Source: Muribaculaceae bacterium | GTDB taxonomy: Bacteria; Bacteroidota; Bacteroidia; Bacteroidales; Muribaculaceae | Direction: 5' to 3' | Assembly: GCA_014867205.1 (NCBI GenBank) | Contig: WGUO01000016.1 | Coordinates: forward strand, 14,718-78,717 | Length of the DNA: 64,000 bases | Part shown: positions 17,335-24,364 of the stretch, one piece after another | Position numbering within the stretch: position 1 is the first letter of the stretch | How the letters are laid out: each line of letters starts with the position of its first letter | Notes under the pieces: generated by a model | What the model was told of the DNA's origin: nothing | Database searches by the model: none | The model's input: the letters and a program-made list of their open reading frames with translations, nothing else | Made by a program: the position numbers and the translations under genes

Positions 17335-18981
17335 ATGAAAAAAACCATATTATCAGCCATTGCGCTCGCTGCCGTTTCGCTGGCCGGAGCGCAGACAGTC
17401 AGACACCTCGTGGTGACTGACAAGGAGGGCAAGGAGCAGTCTTTTGTCGCCGACGAGATCCAGGGCGTGCTTTTCGAGACCCCCGAATACCGAGACCTGA
17501 CCCATCTGCTTCGCACAGGCTACGAGGAGAAGGGCAACTCCGGACTCTACACAGTCGAGTTCGGTACATCCGAGCCTGACAGCGAGGGCAATCCCCTTGA
17601 GATCGGAGACATTCAGGTCGCTCTCCTTCTCATGGCACCAAAGAGCGAGACTCTTGCTGAGCCGGTTCTTCCCGCCGGCTATTACCGGGTGGGCAAGAGC
17701 ATTGACGAGTGGACATTCGATATAGGCAAGTCTGTTGTCTGGTCACGCACCGCCGAGGGTTCAGAGGGGATTGCCCCCACTATGATCCTGGACGGCACGG
17801 TTGACGTGCGCGTGGAAGAGAACGGAGACTATGACATCCGCATGGAGTTCCTGACATTAGGCGGTCCTCTCGACATGCGTTATCAGGGGCCCCTGAAGTT
17901 TGGCCCCGGCTACTCTGAGTCGACTGCATTCACAGAGCCTGTCAATGTCGATTTCTCTATCGGTCAGGCCCGCTTCTACGGCAACTGGTTCTATCCATTC
18001 TCGGCCGACATGCTGCTTCAGTTCTATGAGGGTACAGTTTCCGACGGAGTCCTGACCGACGGCTATATCCTTGAGATTGAGATGTACGAGCCCAGGCCCG
18101 AGGACTGCATGGATCCAAATCAGGTTATCGCCGACGGAACCTATGTGGCTGAGAACCGTGAGAAGATCAACGGCACATATCTCCCCTTTACATTCCGCAA
18201 GGGTGAGAATGTGGAGTTCTTCGGCTCGACGATTCCTGCGCATACCCGTCTGGAGTACATCGCACCCTCAGGCCACCGCAAGCTCGGCCTCATCACCGGC
18301 GGTACACTCACCGTCTCTGAGAACGGCACCAAGTTCATGATCGACTTTGTCACCGCCGAGGGTATCTCGATCAAGGGTACATACACCAAGGCTCCCGTCA
18401 TCGTGAACTATTGCGACAACGACGTCAAGGAACCGCAGCGTCCCTTCTCGACACTTACCGAGGACCTGACACTCAACTGGGTTCCGGGTACAGGAGCCTT
18501 CAATTATGTCGAGACCGAATACCCTATTCTTGAGGACCTCAACAGGATCTCATTAATCGTGGCTGAGCCGGAGATGACCAAGGGTGACTACCTGATGTTC
18601 GACCTGCACTGTGACGAGTCTGTCGTCACCGACGGCACATATACCGTGGACTGGACACTGGGCAACAAGAATATAATCCCCGGTGCGGTTGACTTCGCCG
18701 GCGTCCCGGTATATGCATGGTATGGCGACCTCGACACCACCGGTCCTGACGGCACTCAGTCGACTCTCGGACCCATTGCCTCGGGTACGGTAACTATAAG
18801 CACTCTCGGCGACGGCAACCGCAAGATTGTGTTCGATCTTACCGATGATGCCGGCAACAAGATAACAGGTGAGTACACCGGCCCGATCACCGACATCTCC
18901 GAGCAGCCCGAGCAGGCGCGCGGAATGAAGAAGGCCGCTTACCGCAGCATGCGCAACGCGCTGCCGCGCCGCGCCCGTTAA
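17335..18981 (+). CDS. Secreted tandem beta-module protein
   Basis: This 548-residue protein starts at the ATG at 17335 with a signal peptide (MKKTILSAIALAAVSLAGAQ), then a VVTDKEGKEQSFVADEIQGV motif resembling the start of the two genes before it. The remainder holds about three repeats of a module with the pattern GxY, about 50 residues, GTxxVxxxGxxYxIxFxLxxxxGxxxxxxYxGPI. These are recognisably related to the modules of the protein at 14465-16821. The C-terminus is basic (MRNALPRRAR) and has no sorting tail. I cannot assign a function; the beta-rich repeats suggest a lipocalin-like or adhesin-like fold. Confidence 0.75.
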   Translation: MKKTILSAIALAAVSLAGAQTVRHLVVTDKEGKEQSFVADEIQGVLFETPEYRDLTHLLRTGYEEKGNSGLYTVEFGTSEPDSEGNPLEIGDIQVALLLMAPKSETLAEPVLPAGYYRVGKSIDEWTFDIGKSVVWSRTAEGSEGIAPTMILDGTVDVRVEENGDYDIRMEFLTLGGPLDMRYQGPLKFGPGYSESTAFTEPVNVDFSIGQARFYGNWFYPFSADMLLQFYEGTVSDGVLTDGYILEIEMYEPRPEDCMDPNQVIADGTYVAENREKINGTYLPFTFRKGENVEFFGSTIPAHTRLEYIAPSGHRKLGLITGGTLTVSENGTKFMIDFVTAEGISIKGTYTKAPVIVNYCDNDVKEPQRPFSTLTEDLTLNWVPGTGAFNYVETEYPILEDLNRISLIVAEPEMTKGDYLMFDLHCDESVVTDGTYTVDWTLGNKNIIPGAVDFAGVPVYAWYGDLDTTGPDGTQSTLGPIASGTVTISTLGDGNRKIVFDLTDDAGNKITGEYTGPITDISEQPEQARGMKKAAYRSMRNALPRRAR

Positions 18982-19001
18982 GGATCCGTTAGTATCATAT
19001 A

Positions 19002-19041
19002 AGACAGGCCCTGCGGAACCCGGGTTCCGCAGGGCCTGTCT
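19002..19041. terminator. 40-base perfect palindrome between convergent genes
   Basis: The left arm (19002-19021) and right arm (19022-19041) are exact reverse complements over 20 bases with no spacer; the centre reads GGAACCCGGGTTCC. It lies 20 bases after the module protein stop and 13 bases before the end of the convergent gene at 19055-19675. It is best read as a bidirectional terminator, though T-runs on both sides are short (TCTTTA on the plus strand). Confidence 0.65.
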
Positions 19042-19054
19042 CTTTACGGGGGAC

Positions 19055-19675
19055 TTATTTTCGCAGACTGAGATAGACAATCGCCGTGCCGAGCATGATC
19101 ACTCCTATTCCCAGTCCGATCAGAAACCTGACAGGCACGCACAGTCCGACTATCGAGGCCACTACGCCGGCCGTCATGACGCAATACCCGATCCTACGGC
19201 ATAGGGCGCTCCTTTTATGTCTGCGCCGGGCTGTGTCATGCCCGGCGTCGGGCAGGGGCGTCTCGCTTACGCTGGCAGCAGTGACCTTGCCGCCGACTAT
19301 CTCCTCGGTTATGGTGAGCGTGCCGTCAGGATAAGCCACGGATTCCTTCTGTTCCTTTTCCCGTTCGGCATAATAGTCCGGATCACTGACCCGGAGTGCC
19401 TGGACCTCGGTATACAGCCTGTATTTCGGCAGCGAGAAATTGCTTCCCAGATCCTCGCGAAGCGAGTCGATCAGGGTTTCTGTCATGTCCCGGGCCGACG
19501 CGGCGTAGAACTTGCCGTCGTCCCTGTCGAAGAGACCGGGCACTTTCTCGATTGCTTCCGTTATCTGGTTCAGGGTCGCCGTGTTGCCGGCACAGCATGT
19601 CATCGAGTCAATCATGATTGCGCGTATCTGCCGTATGTCTCCTGATTTCACGGCCTGTTTAAGAGTGTCCTTCAT
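19055..19675 (-). CDS. Small membrane protein, unknown function
   Basis: This 206-residue protein has a soluble, mostly helical N-terminal region of about 145 residues with no signal peptide. A basic stretch (ARRRHKRSALCRR) follows, and then two hydrophobic segments (about residues 162-180 and 185-202) separated by a short turn. It would therefore sit in the inner membrane with its N-terminal domain in the cytoplasm. I do not recognise a family. It is convergent with the secreted-protein operon and divergent from the polyprenyl synthase gene, so it is probably a single-gene unit. Confidence 0.65.
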   Translation of the reverse strand: MKDTLKQAVKSGDIRQIRAIMIDSMTCCAGNTATLNQITEAIEKVPGLFDRDDGKFYAASARDMTETLIDSLREDLGSNFSLPKYRLYTEVQALRVSDPDYYAEREKEQKESVAYPDGTLTITEEIVGGKVTAASVSETPLPDAGHDTARRRHKRSALCRRIGYCVMTAGVVASIVGLCVPVRFLIGLGIGVIMLGTAIVYLSLRK

Positions 19676-19815
19676 AGTTTACGGGAATTATGGTGTTTAG
19701 CCGCTCCTGCAGCCTGTCACTTACTAAACAAGTGCCGACAATCAAAGGTTTTTTGCGATTTGGACACTTATAGGGCTCTTAATTGCAGATTTTTTGTTAA
19801 TTTTGTTCCCGAGTT

Positions 19816-20790
19816 ATGAAGCAGATGGAAATAATACAGAAGCGCATGGCCCCGGAGCTCGGCGAGATGAATGAGATCATCGTCGAGTCGCTGCATACGT
19901 CCAACCGGATGATGAACGACATAGTGACCCGTTATCTGAAGGTCAAGGGGAAGCAGATACGCCCGCTTCTGGTGATTTTGAGCGCCCGTATGTTCGGTGA
20001 TGTCACCCGCGAGGTGCTCTATGCAGGCGCGGCCCTGGAGATGCTCCACAACGCGTCGCTTATCCATGACGATATTGTCGACGAGACTTCGCTCAGGCGA
20101 GGGGCACCGACTATCAACGCCACTATGGGCAATCAAATCGCCGTGCTTGTCGGCGATTTCTTCGTGTCTAACGCCCTTGCCGCCGGTATACGCACTGGCG
20201 ACATACGTGTCATCTCGGCACTCTCGGCCCTCGGCAAGGAACTCAGCCTCGGTGAGATTGACCAGATCTGCAACGCCCGCGACCATTCGCTCGAGGAGGC
20301 AGGATATTTCGGCATGATTCGCCAGAAGACAGCCTCTCTGTTCATGAACTGCGTGCGTATGGGTGCCGAGCTCGGAGGTGCCGGCGACGACAGCATAGAC
20401 GCCATGGTGCGTTACGCCGAGCTTCTGGGGCTCTGCTTCCAGATCAAGGATGACATCTTTGACTATTACGATAACCTGAAGATTGGCAAGCCCACGGGCA
20501 ATGACCTGCGCGAGGGCAAGGTGACGCTCCCGCTGCTCTATGCCCTGCGTGTGGCGCCTGAATCCGAGGCTCGTCCGATGCGCGACCTGCTGCTTGCCGG
20601 AGACCTTGATGCCGGGGCAATCGGGCGTCTTATTGACTTCGCAAAATGCCATGGAGGCATTGAATATGCCTACGACCGGATGCGCGAGATGCAGCGTGAG
20701 AGCGAGAAATTCATCTCACAGTTCCCAGACTCGGAATCTAAGCGGGCGTTTACCGAGATATTTGACTACATAATCTCACGCGACAGGTAA
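19816..20790 (+). CDS. Long-chain polyprenyl diphosphate synthase
   Basis: This enzyme extends farnesyl diphosphate with isopentenyl diphosphate units to make the long all-trans side chain of menaquinone. The 324-residue protein shows the first aspartate-rich motif in LIHDDIVDETSLRRG, the second in QIKDDIFDYY, and GKQIRPLLVILSARM near the N-terminus. It resembles IspB and octaprenyl synthases; chain length cannot be read reliably from sequence. It overlaps rnhB by one base (TAATG), which suggests coupled translation. A TAATTTTG -7 element at 19798-19805 lies only ten bases before the start codon, without a matching -33 box. Confidence 0.93.
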   Translation: MKQMEIIQKRMAPELGEMNEIIVESLHTSNRMMNDIVTRYLKVKGKQIRPLLVILSARMFGDVTREVLYAGAALEMLHNASLIHDDIVDETSLRRGAPTINATMGNQIAVLVGDFFVSNALAAGIRTGDIRVISALSALGKELSLGEIDQICNARDHSLEEAGYFGMIRQKTASLFMNCVRMGAELGGAGDDSIDAMVRYAELLGLCFQIKDDIFDYYDNLKIGKPTGNDLREGKVTLPLLYALRVAPESEARPMRDLLLAGDLDAGAIGRLIDFAKCHGGIEYAYDRMREMQRESEKFISQFPDSESKRAFTEIFDYIISRDR

Positions 20791-21386
20791 TGCTTGGCAG
20801 ATGCATGGTGCCGGGAGTGACGGAGGCGGGCTGCGACGAGGCGGGCCGCGGCTGTCTGTGCGGCCCCGTGGCCTGTGCGGCTGTGATTCTTCCCGATGAT
20901 TTCGACGGTGACGGCCTCAATGACTCAAAGCAGTTGACGGCGGTGGCACGTGAGCGCCTCAGAGAGCGAATAGAGGCCGAGGCGACGGCCTGGGCGGTTG
21001 TTATGGTCAGCGCAGAGGAGATCGACCGTATAAACATCCTTAACGCCTCTATAACGGGCATGCAGCGTGCCCTGGACGCCCTTGAGGTGCGCCCGGAGCA
21101 CATCATAGTCGACGGTAACCGCTTCAGGCCCTATCTTGACCCGTGCCGTATGGTCGACATCCCTTACCATACGGTTGTCAAGGGGGATGCCAAGTACATG
21201 TCAATTGCGGCCGCCTCGATACTTGCCAAGACCCACCGCGACGAACTGATGAGGCACTATGCCGCCGAATATCCCGGCTATGGCTGGGAGAGCGGCATGG
21301 GCTATCCGACCAAGGCCCATTATGAGGCAATAGCACGCCTCGGCATAACCCCCATCCACCGCCGCTCGTTCAAGCTTGTGAGGTAG
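20790..21386 (+). CDS. rnhB: Ribonuclease HII
   Basis: RNase HII cuts the RNA strand of RNA-DNA hybrids and starts removal of single ribonucleotides from DNA. The 198-residue protein has the catalytic CDEAGRGCLCGPV motif near the N-terminus, LNDSKQLT, the VDGNRF stretch and the KGDAKYMSIAAASILAK motif followed by HRDELM. Catalytic acidic residues are all present. Its ATG overlaps the stop of the polyprenyl synthase gene, so they form an operon. Confidence 0.96.
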   Translation: MLGRCMVPGVTEAGCDEAGRGCLCGPVACAAVILPDDFDGDGLNDSKQLTAVARERLRERIEAEATAWAVVMVSAEEIDRINILNASITGMQRALDALEVRPEHIIVDGNRFRPYLDPCRMVDIPYHTVVKGDAKYMSIAAASILAKTHRDELMRHYAAEYPGYGWESGMGYPTKAHYEAIARLGITPIHRRSFKLVR

Positions 21387-21399
21387 GTGTTATGTGGGT

Positions 21400-21430
21400 T
21401 TTAGGTGTTAGATGTTAGGTGTTTAAGGTT
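21400..21430 (+). repeat. Degenerate TTAGGTGTTAG-type short repeats
   Basis: Between rnhB and yaaA the DNA reads as two to three imperfect tandem units of TTAGGTGTTAG type. The 13-base string TTTTAGGTGTTAG is found again at about 37433-37445, next to the flippase gene. Its role is unknown. Confidence 0.5.
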
Positions 21431-21435
21431 TGCTT

Positions 21436-22212
21436 ATGATACTGATTGCTGAATCGAAGACTATGGCTGCAGGGCAGCATGAGGTGAGCCGCGAGGAGTT
21501 TGTGGAGCATCGCCCGCTGTTCGACGGTATCGCCAATGCCATCATGGACTCGCTGCGCGATCGGTCGGTCGAGCAGTTGTGCGCCGAGGCGGGTATTACA
21601 GCCAGACTGGCAGTGTCGTTGCGGCGAATGATATATGAGTTTCCCGATAAATCGCTGGGCATACGCGCTCTCAGCACCTTTACAGGTGTCGTATTCCGTC
21701 AACTGAATCTTGAAGCCTACGGCGACGCTCAGAAGGCGTTTATAAGCGCTAATATGCGCATCATATCCTCGCTTTACGGCTGGCTGCGGCCAGACGACAT
21801 AATCAAGCCCTATCGGTTCGATTTCAAGAGCCATGTGGCTCCGCTTGGCGAGACGCTGATGAAATACTGGAAGAAGGATGTGACGATTGCCTTGGTCAGG
21901 GACCTGCAGGCGAGGGGAGACCGGGAGATAATCGACCTGCTTCCGGCCGATGCCTCGAAATGTGTGGACTGGAAACTTGTAAAGCGGTTTGCCAAGGTGT
22001 ATAAGGTCGATTTCAAGACCATCATCGGTCCCGACGAGACTAAGACACCCAATTCGGGCCGTCTGAAGGAACTGCGTGGCCGTCTGCTGGACCAGGTTAT
22101 CCGCGAGGGTGTCACCGACCCGGCGGCCATCGCCACGCTCGACTCCGCCGACTACATGCCCGACCCCGCCGGCCCTACCCATCCCGGCTGCCTCTCCTTC
22201 CTCACCGCCTGA
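21436..22212 (+). CDS. yaaA: YaaA-family protein (UPF0246), peroxide stress
   Basis: In E. coli YaaA limits free iron and DNA damage during hydrogen peroxide stress and has a DNA-binding fold. The protein here (258 residues from the ATG at 21436) begins MILIAESKTM and has FTGVVFRQLNLEAYG, IISSLYGWLRPDDIIKPYR and LPADASKCVDW, all following the family pattern. A TTG six bases earlier is in frame but the ATG fits family starts better. It is 49 bases downstream of rnhB, separated by short TTAGGTGTTAG repeats. Confidence 0.9.
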   Translation: MILIAESKTMAAGQHEVSREEFVEHRPLFDGIANAIMDSLRDRSVEQLCAEAGITARLAVSLRRMIYEFPDKSLGIRALSTFTGVVFRQLNLEAYGDAQKAFISANMRIISSLYGWLRPDDIIKPYRFDFKSHVAPLGETLMKYWKKDVTIALVRDLQARGDREIIDLLPADASKCVDWKLVKRFAKVYKVDFKTIIGPDETKTPNSGRLKELRGRLLDQVIREGVTDPAAIATLDSADYMPDPAGPTHPGCLSFLTA

Positions 22213-22285
22213 CGGGAGAGTATTTTCGGTTAAACGGAAATTTTTGGGTCGTTTCACCGATTTTTCTCTCGCTCCAGAATTTCAG

Positions 22286-22350
22286 AAAATCTACATAAAG
22301 TGTCCATAACTCCCGAAAAAATCGACTTATGGACACTTTATGTAGATTTT
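22286..22350. repeat. Hairpin element, copy 1, upstream of the Fic module
   Basis: Two 24-base arms (22286-22309 and 22327-22350) are perfect reverse complements around a 17-base spacer. Each arm contains CTACATAAAGTGTCCATAA. The element continues with TGAGCG and matches copy 2 at about 23931-23994 over roughly 65 bases with few differences, in the same orientation. Confidence 0.85.
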
Positions 22351-22398
22351 GAGCGACGGGTAAGCCTAAGAACAACTGAGTTGTGTCATTCGTCAACT

Positions 22399-22441
22399 TT
22401 TGTCTTTTGTTTGTTAATGTTATATATTTGTTGTATATTTG
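22399..22441 (+). promoter_or_regulatory. Two overlapping promoters of the RHH-Fic operon
   Basis: Two TATATTTG -7 elements (22423-22430 and 22434-22441) each have a TTTG box 20 bases upstream (22399-22402 and 22410-22413). Both point toward the start at 22461, leaving a leader of about 10-25 bases. The close duplication may allow repression by the RHH protein, which is an inference. Confidence 0.55.
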
Positions 22442-22460
22442 CAAACAAAATGATAGCACT

Positions 22461-22733
22461 ATGGAAGCAACAGTTCAAAAGAAAGCAACAATGTTCCGTC
22501 TCAATGCGGCCCTTGTAGAGCGGCTGAAAGAGATGGCGAGGCTTAACCATCGCAGCCTTAATAATTTCGTAGAATGTATTTTGCTTGATGTCGCCTATAA
22601 TGAGCCCAACGAAATCACCAGGGCCGCTATTGAGGAGGCGCGAAGCGGAAAACTCCGTGATGCGACCCCGGTTGATACATCATCGGTTGAGGCCATGTTC
22701 AAGTCGATGGATCGTTTACCATCGACTGAGTGA
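22461..22733 (+). CDS. Ribbon-helix-helix antitoxin-like protein
   Basis: This 90-residue protein reads as a ribbon-helix-helix DNA-binding domain (MFRLNAALVERLKEMARLNH, then RSLNNFVECILLDVAY) with an acidic C-terminal tail (about residues 48-90). That is the usual antitoxin layout: the first half binds operator DNA as a dimer and the tail masks a partner. It is 15 bases upstream of the Fic gene and has tandem promoters just before it. I infer that it represses the operon and may also bind the Fic protein; the Fic protein also carries its own inhibitory motif. Confidence 0.8.
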   Translation: MEATVQKKATMFRLNAALVERLKEMARLNHRSLNNFVECILLDVAYNEPNEITRAAIEEARSGKLRDATPVDTSSVEAMFKSMDRLPSTE

Positions 22734-22748
22734 GGGGCCGTCACCGGA

Positions 22749-23888
22749 ATGAGTGAACGGATATTGTCCGGAATGAGTGGATGCTCAAGGCATGAACGAA
22801 GAAGTGTTTACCGGGAAAGGATAGATTACATAGAAATGGCTAAGATTCTTGACATGCAGATAGAGGAGGCGCTAAAGGCTTATATGGCCTCTGGCGTCGA
22901 GGATCAGGTGGACTACCAGAAGTTCTATCTCTATTCCATCGTGACACATTCTACAGCCATAGAAGGCTCAACAGTCACCGAAATAGAAAACCAGCTTCTT
23001 TTCGATGAGGGTATAGCCGCAAAGGGACGCCCGTTAATTGAACAGATGATGAATGTTGACCTCAAGGACGCATATCTTCAAGCGTTCAGAATGGTCTCTG
23101 AGAATCCAGCCTATACGCCCCGGTTATTGCAACAACTCTCGGGACTGGTGATGCGCCGTACCGGAAGCGAATATTCAACTATTGCCGGTCAATTCGATTC
23201 ATCCAGGGGAGAGTTCCGCCTCTGCAATGTCAGTGCCGGTATAGGCGGACGAAGTTATCTCGCGTATAATAAAGTGCCACGTGCTATAGATGCCTTTTGT
23301 AACTGGCTCAATGAGGAAATATCAAAGGTGGACACGACAGATATTGCGGCGTGCTACCGCCTGAGCTTTGAAGCCCACTTCCGACTTGTGACAATTCATC
23401 CGTGGGTCGACGGCAATGGACGAACGACCCGGCTTGTGATGAATATGATTCAGCGGCAGTTAGGGGTTGTGCCTTCCATTGTAAGAAAAGAAGACAAGGC
23501 GGAGTATATCCAGTCGTTGGTTGACAGTCGTGAAAATGAAGATTCTACTATCGTACAGGACGTTCTGCTTCGTCATCATATTGTCAATCTTAACCGCCGC
23601 GTTTTACAGTATCAGGCAAATGACACTGCAACTGCTCAGAATGACACTGTAAATATAGGAAATGACACTGTAAATACCAATACTGGCACTGTATCAGTAC
23701 TAAAGAAATCTTTACTAAAAGTCTATAATGAAATCCTGAGCAATCCTGAGATAACACATGCAGAAATCATGGAGGCTCTTCATATTTCGGAATCCACAGC
23801 CAAACGAGCTACCCGAGATCTTAGAAATCTTGGTTACATCGCGAGGTCGGGCTCTGACAAGACCGGCAGGTGGATAATCCTGAAATAA
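22749..23888 (+). CDS. Fic-family adenylyltransferase with winged-helix C-terminus
   Basis: Fic proteins transfer AMP or other phosphate-containing groups to protein hydroxyls. The complete catalytic motif is at residues 217-228 (HPWVDGNGRTTR), and a class II type inhibitory motif STAIEG is at 68-73, so the enzyme should be autoinhibited. A linker (about 295-315) contains several NDT units, and the C-terminal 60 residues form a winged helix (ITHAEIMEALHISESTAKRATRDL). Total length is 379 residues. The ATG at 22749 is used here; the ATG at 22836 (MAKILDMQIEEAL) fits related proteins better and may be the real start. It forms an operon with the RHH gene and is bracketed by hairpin repeats. Confidence 0.88.
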   Translation: MSERILSGMSGCSRHERRSVYRERIDYIEMAKILDMQIEEALKAYMASGVEDQVDYQKFYLYSIVTHSTAIEGSTVTEIENQLLFDEGIAAKGRPLIEQMMNVDLKDAYLQAFRMVSENPAYTPRLLQQLSGLVMRRTGSEYSTIAGQFDSSRGEFRLCNVSAGIGGRSYLAYNKVPRAIDAFCNWLNEEISKVDTTDIAACYRLSFEAHFRLVTIHPWVDGNGRTTRLVMNMIQRQLGVVPSIVRKEDKAEYIQSLVDSRENEDSTIVQDVLLRHHIVNLNRRVLQYQANDTATAQNDTVNIGNDTVNTNTGTVSVLKKSLLKVYNEILSNPEITHAEIMEALHISESTAKRATRDLRNLGYIARSGSDKTGRWIILK

Positions 23889-23930
23889 CAGCGGCTTTGA
23901 AAAGCATCATATGCCGAAGTCGATAAAAAC

Positions 23931-23994
23931 CTACATAAAGTGTCCATAAGTCTCCCCAAAAATCGACTTATGGACACTTTATGTAGATTCTGAG
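23931..23994. repeat. Hairpin element, copy 2, downstream of the Fic module
   Basis: Arms at 23931-23950 and 23967-23986 are perfect 20-base reverse complements (CTACATAAAGTGTCCATAAG and its complement) around a 16-base spacer, followed by ATTCTGAGCG. It is nearly identical to copy 1 at 22286-22350, including the AAAAATCGAC before the right arm, and has the same orientation. Confidence 0.85.
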
Positions 23995-24364
23995 CGCTTA
24001 ATGGCAGCCCTAGAATGGATGATTTTTGCGGTCCGAGAGGAGGTGACAATAACTGTCTGTTATGCGGGAGTTGAAATTGGAATATGGGAAGCACCGCGGC
24101 TCCATTGCTTGACGAGAATAGTGAGCACTTAACGATATGGCCGTAAAATTGACATCAATTGGCAAGGCAAACCCAGACTTTCAATTTTCATTTTCGAAAT
24201 ATTAACATTAACTTTGTGACAAATTACGTCACGCGCATGCGAGTCTGTAAGGCCGGCCTAAATCCACACTTACTTCTTTTAGATATGGGTATAGACTCAA
24301 GTTGGCTAAAGTAATTAGTTTAATCTGAACACATGTAACAAGACAATAAATCCACACCAACAAC
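23995..24364. other. Intergenic stretch before the TPR-AraC gene
   Basis: There is no credible coding sequence here. The second half is AT-rich and holds a promoter-like pair: TTTC (24186-24189), 19 bases, then TAACTTTG (24209-24216), which matches the Bacteroidetes -7 consensus and would give a leader of about 145 bases for the gene at 24365. Confidence 0.45.
24186..24216 (+). promoter_or_regulatory. Promoter upstream of the TPR-AraC regulator
   Basis: The -7 element TAACTTTG (24209-24216) is an exact TAnnTTTG match, and TTTC (24186-24189) sits 19 bases upstream, one base off the -33 TTTG. Confidence 0.45.

Noticed and set aside
19798..19805. Promoter of the polyprenyl synthase gene
   Set aside because: The TAATTTTG matches the -7 consensus, but there is no -33 box at a suitable distance and it is only ten bases from the ATG.
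22286..23994. Insertion sequence carrying the Fic pair
   Set aside because: No transposase is present between or next to the hairpins, and no target-site duplication was recognised, so I keep it as a repeat-flanked module, not an IS.
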